Assembly (NCBI GenBank): GCA_005808665.1
Contig: SYLG01000104.1
Span: forward strand, 1-64,000
DNA length: 64,000 bases
Direction: 5' to 3'
Origin: Planctomycetia bacterium
GTDB taxonomy: Bacteria; Planctomycetota; Planctomycetia; Gemmatales; Gemmataceae
Both the position numbers and the translations under genes were made by a program. This document shows positions 57,482 through 64,000 of the stretch, in pieces. A model generated the notes under the pieces. The model was not told the origin of the DNA. It did not search any database and saw nothing but the letters and a program-made list of their open reading frames with translations. The number at the start of each line of letters is the position of its first letter. The stretch's first letter is position 1.

Positions 57482-60400
57482 ATGATTGCTACCCTTTCCC
57501 GTGATCCGTTGGTTTACAATTCTTTTGGTTTGCTGGTTCGGATGTGGCGTGTGGGCACCTTGACCTTGTTTTTGGGGGCCGTTGCAATCCCCCTTCTGGG
57601 CCAGGAAAGCCCTTCCAGATTGGCGGCCAGGAAAGCCCAAAAAAAAGGGGTAACCCCGGACGGTGTTTCGGCCTTGGCAGGAATCAAACCCAAAGCCGAG
57701 GATGGCAGGATTCTCAATTTGGATTTTGAAAAAGGGGATCTTAGCGATTGGATCCCCGAGGGTGATGCATTCAAAGGCCAACCCATCGAAGGGGACACGG
57801 TGGGTCCTCGCCGGGGAGACATGAAATCCAACCACCAGGGCAAATTTTGGATTGGGACCTTCGAAAAATCCTTTGACGCTCCCACCGGAACCCTCACCTC
57901 GATCCCTTTCAAAGTAACCCATCCATGGGCAAGTTTTCTGGTGGCGGGTGGAGCCAGTGACCTAACGGTGGTTCAGGTCCTTGAGGTGCCCTCGGGCAAG
58001 GTTCTGGTCCAAGCCAACGGTGTGGAATCGGAAACATTAACCCGATTTGCTTTGGATTTAACCAACCAAATGGGTAAACAGATCCGGATCAAAATCATTG
58101 ATCGTTACAACGGGCCCTGGGGACATATCAATTTCGATGATTTCCTTTTTCACGAGACCCGTCCGCCACTCCCCCAACGGACCAGCCCATTGGCCCCTGA
58201 CAGCCACCAGTACGCAGGGCTAAAACCCGCCGAAGCTGCCAAAGCCATGTCGGTTCCGGAAGGGTTTCAGGTAACCCTTTTTGCCGGGGAACCAGATGTC
58301 CACCAACCGATTGCCATGGCACTGGATGATCGGGGAAGGTTGTGGGTTGCCGAGGCATTTTGCTATCCGCGCAAACGGGCCGCCAAGGACGCCAATGACC
58401 GCATTGTGATCTTTGAGGACACCAATCACGACGGAAAATTTGACAAACGCTCGGTGTTTATTGAGGGACTAAACCTCGTCAGTGGCTTTGAAATTGGCCA
58501 TGGCGGGGTGTGGGTTGGTGCAGCACCGGAGCTTCTATTCATTCCATGGGACGAGACCAGGTCGAGGCCTGCCGGTCCTCCCCAAGTCCTGCTTAACGGG
58601 TGGGGTTACCAGGATACTCACGAAACCCTCAATGCTTTTATTTGGGGCCCCGACGGCTGGCTCTGGGGTTGCCATGGCGTCTTTACCCACTCCCTTGTGG
58701 GCAAGCCCGGCACCCCCAATCAGGAACGCACACCCCTAAACGCAGGGATCTGGCGATATCATCCGACCAAACACACCTTCGAAGTCGTTAGCCAGGGAAC
58801 AAGTAACCCATGGGGCCTGGATTTCAATGACTTTGGTGAAGCATTTATCGAGGCTTGCGTCATTCCCCATGCCTTTCACATCATTCCGGGCGGCCGTTAC
58901 CTTCGTCAGGCCGGATCTCATTTCAACCCCTATACCTTTGCCGATATCAACACCATCGCCGACCATCGACACTATCTGGGAAACAATCCCCACGGCGGCA
59001 ACAATCGCTCGGATTTGGCAGGAGGGGGCCATGCCCATTGCGGCACCATGATTTACCTGGGGGGCTCTTGGCCTCTGGAATACCGCAATGGTTTCTTTAT
59101 GGCCAATGTCCACGGCCGCCGCATCAACATGGACCTCCTCAAGGAAAAGGGCTCCGGCTATGTGGCAGGCCACGGTCCTGATTTTCTCCTGGCCAACGAC
59201 GCCTATGCGCGGTTTATCAACCTCCAATATGGCCCTGATGGAAATGTGTTTTTGATCGATTGGTACGACAAACAAGCCTGCCACAGTCAAGTGATCGAGG
59301 CCCACGATCGCACCAACGGCCGAATCTATAAAATCAGTCACCGGGCCAGTAAACCGGTCACCGTGAACCTGGAAAAAGAAACGGATGAAGCTCTTGTCGA
59401 TTATCAACTCCACCAAAACGATTGGTTCGTACGCCACGCCCGCCGGATCCTGGCGGAGAGAGGCCCCAACCCAAAGGTTCACAAACTCTTGTGCGAAAAA
59501 ATCCTAACCCAAAACGAGCCCACCCGGAGGCTTCGGGGCCTTTGGGCCCTGCATGCCACCGGAGGATTGGACCAATCCACGGCAAATAAACTCCTTGCCG
59601 ATCCCAACGAACATGTCAGGGGCTGGACCGTACGACTGGTGGGGGAGGCGGCCAATGGTTTGCCATCCAATGCGGGGGCAAACCCCATGGAAAAGATTGT
59701 CCCTCTTTCCCATGACAAATCACCGGTGGTTCGCCGTGAAATGGCCAGCCTTGCCCAAAGGCTTCCGGCCAGCCAACGGTGGACCATTCTGGAGACTTTG
59801 GCTACCTTCCCGGAGGATGGTGCCGATTTCAATTTACCTCTTTTGGGTTGGTATGCCCTGGAACCTTTGTTGGATATTGATCCGGAACGGGCCGTGAAAC
59901 TCGCCATGTCAGGCCCTACCCTTTGGGGCAACTTTGCCATTCGTAAACTTTCTTTGGTGGCAAACCCCAAGTCCCTGGATGCGGCAATGATTGCGGTAGC
60001 AAAGGCATCCACACGCCAAGCCGAATTGTTGGCGGAGGTCCGGGAATCCATGCGGGGAAGAAAGGGGATCGCTCCCCCCCATGCGTGGAAATCCTTTTAC
60101 CCCCAATTGGTCCATTCCAATAATCCGGTCATTCGTGATTTGGCATTGGCATTGGCTACGGGTTGGGGCGATCCCCGTGCCCTGGAACAGCTCCGCTTGG
60201 TTCTTGAGGATAAAACCCAGTCCCCAAAAAGGCGTCGTGAAGCATTAAATGCCTTGGTACAAGCCGAACCCATGGGCCTGGCCCGCCCATTAACCGCCCT
60301 TGTAACCGATGAAAAAAATCCTGATGGGCTCTTGGTCCAGGATGCAATCAAGGCAATGGCCAACCTCGATGGCAACAACATTCCGGGAGCATTGATTGGA

Positions 60401-61657
60401 AGTTATGGCCGCTTTAATGCGGATCAAAAACGCGACACCCTTGCCACGCTTGCTTCAAGGCCCCTTTGGAGCAAACAACTGTTAAAAGCGGTTGAATCCA
60501 GGAAAATCCCAAGTAATGACCTTGGTGCTGAATTGGTCCGCCAGATCCGAAATTTGGGAGACCCTGACCTGGACCGGCAGTTGGCCGAAATCTGGGGCAT
60601 TGTTCGGGATACTCCGGCCGATCGAAAAAAACGAATCGAGGAAGTTCGCCGATGGATCAATGCCAAGACCGCACCGGTAGTGGACCTCGCGGAAGGCCGG
60701 CACCTTTTCCAAAAAGTTTGTGTTTCCTGCCATGTTCTTTACGGCAGCGGTGGCAAAGTGGGTCCGGAACTCACCGGTTCCAACCGTGCCAACCTCGATT
60801 ACCTTCTCGAGAATATGCTCGATCCTGGAGCCGTTATTCCCAAAGAATATGCGGTTACCGTTTTGGCCCTTTCCAATGGCCGACTGGTTACCGGAATTGT
60901 CACCCAGGAAATTGGGGAGCGGATTACCATAGTTACCGCCAACGAAACCCTTGTCATTGCCAAAGGCGACATCGAATCCCGCCGTGCATCGGACCATTCC
61001 ATGATGCCTGACAACCTTTTGCAAAACCTGACCCAACACGAGGTGCGGAGTTTGTTTGCTTACCTCCGAAATCCTGGCCAAACTCCCATCATGGCTACCC
61101 TGGAAAACTTGCCTCTTTTTTTCAATGGCAAGGACCTCACCAATTGGATCGGTGATACCTCTCTTTGGAACGTGGAAAACGCTGAGATCGTGGGAAAAAG
61201 TAAAGGTCTCAAAAAGAACCAGTTCCTTGTTTCTCAAATGGATCTCAAGGATTTTCGGTTGGAATTCCAGGTTAAGCTAACCCCCAATAATGAAAATAGT
61301 GGGGTTCAAATCCGCAGTCTGCTTTTGCCCGATGGCGAAATGCGTGGTCCCCAGGCGGACATTGGCAAAGGTTGGTGGGGAAAACTGTACGAGGAATCAG
61401 GCCGGGGCCTGCTTTGGCCCAAAGCCACAGAAGATGTTGTTAAACTGGAGAACTGGAACCACTATGTGATCGAAGCCAATGGCCCCACCATTCGAACCTG
61501 GATAAACGGAAAATTGGCGGTTGACCTTACCGATCCAAAACTTGCAAGACGGGGACAGATAGGGATTCAAATCCATTCGGGAGGCCCGATGGAGGTCCGC
61601 TACAAGGATTTCAACCTGACATTGATAGGGGTCAAACCAAACAAATCCTCACCCTGA
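57482..61657 (+). CDS. PVC-type heme-binding CxxCH dehydrogenase fused to C-terminal DUF1080 domain
   Basis: GFQVTLFAGEPDVHQPIAMALDDRGRLWVAEAFCYP; VCVSCHVLYGSGGKVGPELTGSNRANLDYLLENMLDPGAVIPKEY; LFFNGKDLTNWIGDTSLWNVENAEIVGKS...NSGVQIRSLLLPDGEMRGPQADIG. Confidence 0.93.
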   Translation: MIATLSRDPLVYNSFGLLVRMWRVGTLTLFLGAVAIPLLGQESPSRLAARKAQKKGVTPDGVSALAGIKPKAEDGRILNLDFEKGDLSDWIPEGDAFKGQPIEGDTVGPRRGDMKSNHQGKFWIGTFEKSFDAPTGTLTSIPFKVTHPWASFLVAGGASDLTVVQVLEVPSGKVLVQANGVESETLTRFALDLTNQMGKQIRIKIIDRYNGPWGHINFDDFLFHETRPPLPQRTSPLAPDSHQYAGLKPAEAAKAMSVPEGFQVTLFAGEPDVHQPIAMALDDRGRLWVAEAFCYPRKRAAKDANDRIVIFEDTNHDGKFDKRSVFIEGLNLVSGFEIGHGGVWVGAAPELLFIPWDETRSRPAGPPQVLLNGWGYQDTHETLNAFIWGPDGWLWGCHGVFTHSLVGKPGTPNQERTPLNAGIWRYHPTKHTFEVVSQGTSNPWGLDFNDFGEAFIEACVIPHAFHIIPGGRYLRQAGSHFNPYTFADINTIADHRHYLGNNPHGGNNRSDLAGGGHAHCGTMIYLGGSWPLEYRNGFFMANVHGRRINMDLLKEKGSGYVAGHGPDFLLANDAYARFINLQYGPDGNVFLIDWYDKQACHSQVIEAHDRTNGRIYKISHRASKPVTVNLEKETDEALVDYQLHQNDWFVRHARRILAERGPNPKVHKLLCEKILTQNEPTRRLRGLWALHATGGLDQSTANKLLADPNEHVRGWTVRLVGEAANGLPSNAGANPMEKIVPLSHDKSPVVRREMASLAQRLPASQRWTILETLATFPEDGADFNLPLLGWYALEPLLDIDPERAVKLAMSGPTLWGNFAIRKLSLVANPKSLDAAMIAVAKASTRQAELLAEVRESMRGRKGIAPPHAWKSFYPQLVHSNNPVIRDLALALATGWGDPRALEQLRLVLEDKTQSPKRRREALNALVQAEPMGLARPLTALVTDEKNPDGLLVQDAIKAMANLDGNNIPGALIGSYGRFNADQKRDTLATLASRPLWSKQLLKAVESRKIPSNDLGAELVRQIRNLGDPDLDRQLAEIWGIVRDTPADRKKRIEEVRRWINAKTAPVVDLAEGRHLFQKVCVSCHVLYGSGGKVGPELTGSNRANLDYLLENMLDPGAVIPKEYAVTVLALSNGRLVTGIVTQEIGERITIVTANETLVIAKGDIESRRASDHSMMPDNLLQNLTQHEVRSLFAYLRNPGQTPIMATLENLPLFFNGKDLTNWIGDTSLWNVENAEIVGKSKGLKKNQFLVSQMDLKDFRLEFQVKLTPNNENSGVQIRSLLLPDGEMRGPQADIGKGWWGKLYEESGRGLLWPKATEDVVKLENWNHYVIEANGPTIRTWINGKLAVDLTDPKLARRGQIGIQIHSGGPMEVRYKDFNLTLIGVKPNKSSP

Positions 61658-61669
61658 ATTGCTTTATCC

Positions 61670-64000
61670 TCATTTAGGAACAGGAACCCATTCAACCTCA
61701 AATGGGGATTCCGAAACCACGGGAAAGCCATGCCGTTTCGCCGTGGCTTTGACCGTAAGATTCCAAATACCCAAAAGTCGGGAATCAATCTTTGAATGAA
61801 CCTTGAGAGTCGCACCACCAGCTTTTTCATTCAGTTGCAAGGGCTCGGCCCAAACCAATCCTTTAATCCGTTGATCCACAATGAGCTCCAACTCAACCGG
61901 ACCTGCGAGGTGGGGAGACCGGGCCAGTTTAAGCGGAATTTCCAGGGGAATACCCATTTTGCCAATCAATTCCAGATTCGGAACGGTGGTCCGGTCCACG
62001 CCCAATTTCATCAAAGCCCCCTCCATGGACATGGTGATTTGGCCTTCCATGGGGGCCAAAACATCCCGGAGAACCCCCTTTGGATCGGGTACTTTTGCCA
62101 TCGCGATCAGGCCAATCCGGCTGGTCCGGGTGGTCTCCAACCATTCCGGAGCGAAAACGGGGTAGAAAACTTTTTGCTTGTCAGCGGGAACAACCACTGA
62201 ATCCCCCCGTATTCCCTGACGATGCCTCTGTTGATCCGCTGCCATATCCAGAACGATCTCCCCCTTAAAACCATCCGTGCGATCAATCAGGATTTCGGCA
62301 AGGTGGGTGGCCCCCCGAGGGATGCGGCGACCTCCATCAGCCTCAGCCGCCTTAACTTTGAACGGAGGCTTCATGGTAATAGCCACCAATATTTTTTGCA
62401 CCGGTTCGCCAGGATTTACCGGATGAGCGCTTTTGGTTACTTGTTGATTGTTGACTTTGGCGGTTCCAAAAACTTCAACCAAGGTTGCCTCAACCGAGGC
62501 ATCCTTGGAACACTCCAGGGCAACCTTTAAAGAATCACTACCTGGGGGAATGACCATTTCCTTGGGCAATTTGATCCCGGGGGAAAGGCCTTTGATCGTG
62601 ACTTGGATCGGTTCCTTGAATTGGCCCAAACGAAGGACATTGATGGTCAATTCCGCTTTGCCTCCAAGGGGAATGGAGACTATTCCGCCTGCTTGAAGAG
62701 AGAAATCGTCCTTCGGTTTCTGAACCACCAAACGATAGACCGAAGTGCTATCATGTTTTCTTCCTGAAACATCCCCAACCAACAAGGTATGGAGCCCATC
62801 CGCTACCAAGGTTATTGACAACCTGGGATCAGTGGTGCCTCCCGAATCATCTTTTTCACCAAGGGATTTGCCATCTGGCCCCAGGATTTCGATGGTGGTG
62901 TCCAACGGGGATCCCATCTTTTTTGCCTGAACTTCAAAAATCCAAAACTCCCCTTTTTTCCCATTAAAGGTATAGGCATCCACCTCCCCCTTGCGGGTTA
63001 TGATTCCGTTCATGGCCCCGGGGACAACCAAGCCAATCGCCTTGCCCCCGGACCTGTCCTGTTCGATTTGCTCCGTGCCCTCGGACAGGAACATGGGAAT
63101 GTCGTTGGAGGAGCCAAAGGGTGTGGCAACTCTACCCGAAAACGACCCACCCGCACCTTCCTTGGGAAAGGTAACTTCCTGAGTCATTGTTTCCAAAAGG
63201 GGTTTGCCGGTTAAAATCCCAAGGCCAAAAAAACCAATCGCCTGCCTGGTTCCAGGTTTGCCCCCCGCAGGCCTGGCCCCAAGTAACTTTGGCCCCTGGG
63301 CAAAGGATAAGCGATAAGTAAACGACCGATATCCACGATGGTCCAAATCCCTCACAGAAACAAGATAAACACGATCCTTTTCCACAAAAAATGTCATGGA
63401 GGAATCCATTCCGGCTGTGTCAAACATTTCTGAAATCAATGGACCGGATTCATTCCGGACCTGAACCACCAAATTCAGGTCATTTCCCAAGCTGCGAGCC
63501 ATGGTTTGGCAAGTTATGGGACCGGATTTTGTTGCCTTGAAGAAGTAATGATCCACCTCCTCGATCCGGCCCAATCGCCCTTCAATTGTTATGGGAAAAT
63601 GGGGAATCAATTGAGGTGCATTCCGCAACTCGTTTTCAATTAACGATTCCCCCTCCCCAATCATGAATATCCCGCCCTGGGACGCACCGTTAGCGTTTGC
63701 CACGCTCCATTGAACCGGTCCAGCGGGCATATTGGCGGGAATGATCCACCTGGCTGATACTTCACGGGGAAGCCGGGGATCATTCGCAAAGCTCTTAATG
63801 TCAAACCAAAAGGGTGGCTCGTGGATCAATACTGGACCAGGCTTGGAAAGGATTTCAAGTTTGACCCTGGGGTCATGGATAAAAAATTTTGTGTCTGGGG
63901 TCCAGTCGGTACCCCCAAGGCGGACCTCTATTGAGGTTCCCGCTTTTCCCCCCGCGGGAAAACAATAACAATCTTTGCCTGGAGACTGTTGCCCATAGAC
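61670..64000 (-). CDS. Large secreted protein with pre-peptidase C-terminal-like domains, 5' end beyond window
   Basis: Repeated PPC-like segments (EEVDHYFFKATKSGPITCQTMARSLGNDLNLVVQVRNESG; GEVDAYTFNGKKGEFWIFEVQAKKMGSPLDTTIEILGPDG). The frame stays open to the window edge (...FPAGGKAGTSIEVRLGGTDWTPDTKFFIHDPRVKLEIL), so the ORF-track TTG start at 63829 is not the true start. Confidence 0.85.
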   Translation of the reverse strand, partial: VYGQQSPGKDCYCFPAGGKAGTSIEVRLGGTDWTPDTKFFIHDPRVKLEILSKPGPVLIHEPPFWFDIKSFANDPRLPREVSARWIIPANMPAGPVQWSVANANGASQGGIFMIGEGESLIENELRNAPQLIPHFPITIEGRLGRIEEVDHYFFKATKSGPITCQTMARSLGNDLNLVVQVRNESGPLISEMFDTAGMDSSMTFFVEKDRVYLVSVRDLDHRGYRSFTYRLSFAQGPKLLGARPAGGKPGTRQAIGFFGLGILTGKPLLETMTQEVTFPKEGAGGSFSGRVATPFGSSNDIPMFLSEGTEQIEQDRSGGKAIGLVVPGAMNGIITRKGEVDAYTFNGKKGEFWIFEVQAKKMGSPLDTTIEILGPDGKSLGEKDDSGGTTDPRLSITLVADGLHTLLVGDVSGRKHDSTSVYRLVVQKPKDDFSLQAGGIVSIPLGGKAELTINVLRLGQFKEPIQVTIKGLSPGIKLPKEMVIPPGSDSLKVALECSKDASVEATLVEVFGTAKVNNQQVTKSAHPVNPGEPVQKILVAITMKPPFKVKAAEADGGRRIPRGATHLAEILIDRTDGFKGEIVLDMAADQQRHRQGIRGDSVVVPADKQKVFYPVFAPEWLETTRTSRIGLIAMAKVPDPKGVLRDVLAPMEGQITMSMEGALMKLGVDRTTVPNLELIGKMGIPLEIPLKLARSPHLAGPVELELIVDQRIKGLVWAEPLQLNEKAGGATLKVHSKIDSRLLGIWNLTVKATAKRHGFPVVSESPFEVEWVPVPK

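Noticed and set aside
58736-59482. 248-aa antisense ORF within the DUF1080-fused dehydrogenase
   Set aside because: Fully contained opposite a strongly supported CDS, with no domain; typical shadow ORF.
60482-61237. 251-aa antisense ORF within the same dehydrogenase
   Set aside because: Shadow ORF opposite a well-supported coding region.
1-64000. CRISPR arrays, tRNA or rRNA genes
   Set aside because: No regularly spaced direct repeats, cloverleaf-like sequences or rRNA segments were seen in the intergenic regions I read; a tRNAscan/Infernal run would be decisive.

Overview
The window looks like a chromosomal segment of a planctomycete, probably Gemmataceae-like. This is inferred from three DUF1559/H-X9-DG prepilin-like proteins, two PVC-type heme-binding CxxCH dehydrogenases, a DUF1080 domain, FHA proteins and an EF-hand inside a permease. 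Most of it is ordinary planctomycete gene content: an rpmF-plsX-fabD-acpP-fabF cluster, HIT, dgt and PIN-TRAM genes, a LolD/FtsX-type ABC operon, a class III FBPase plus GH13 operon, a sulfite-oxidase-like protein, a Mg-chelatase-like ATPase, an amino-acid ABC transporter with a fused binding protein and permease, an MFP with two tandem RND pumps, and a cytochrome/PQQ-propeller/Gfo-Idh-MocA cluster. The clearest accessory region is the left end (1..~3430). A solitary ~940-aa SF2 helicase with visibly different base composition sits between the C-terminal remnant of an IS630-family transposase and the C-terminal remnant of an IS3-family transposase. I did not find a CRISPR array, tRNA, rRNA or an unmistakable new multi-gene system. 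The best leads are the IS-bounded helicase, an EF-hand embedded in an ABC permease operon, a prenyltransferase-fold protein that seems to lack its zinc ligands, and a fatty-acid cluster missing fabH and fabG.
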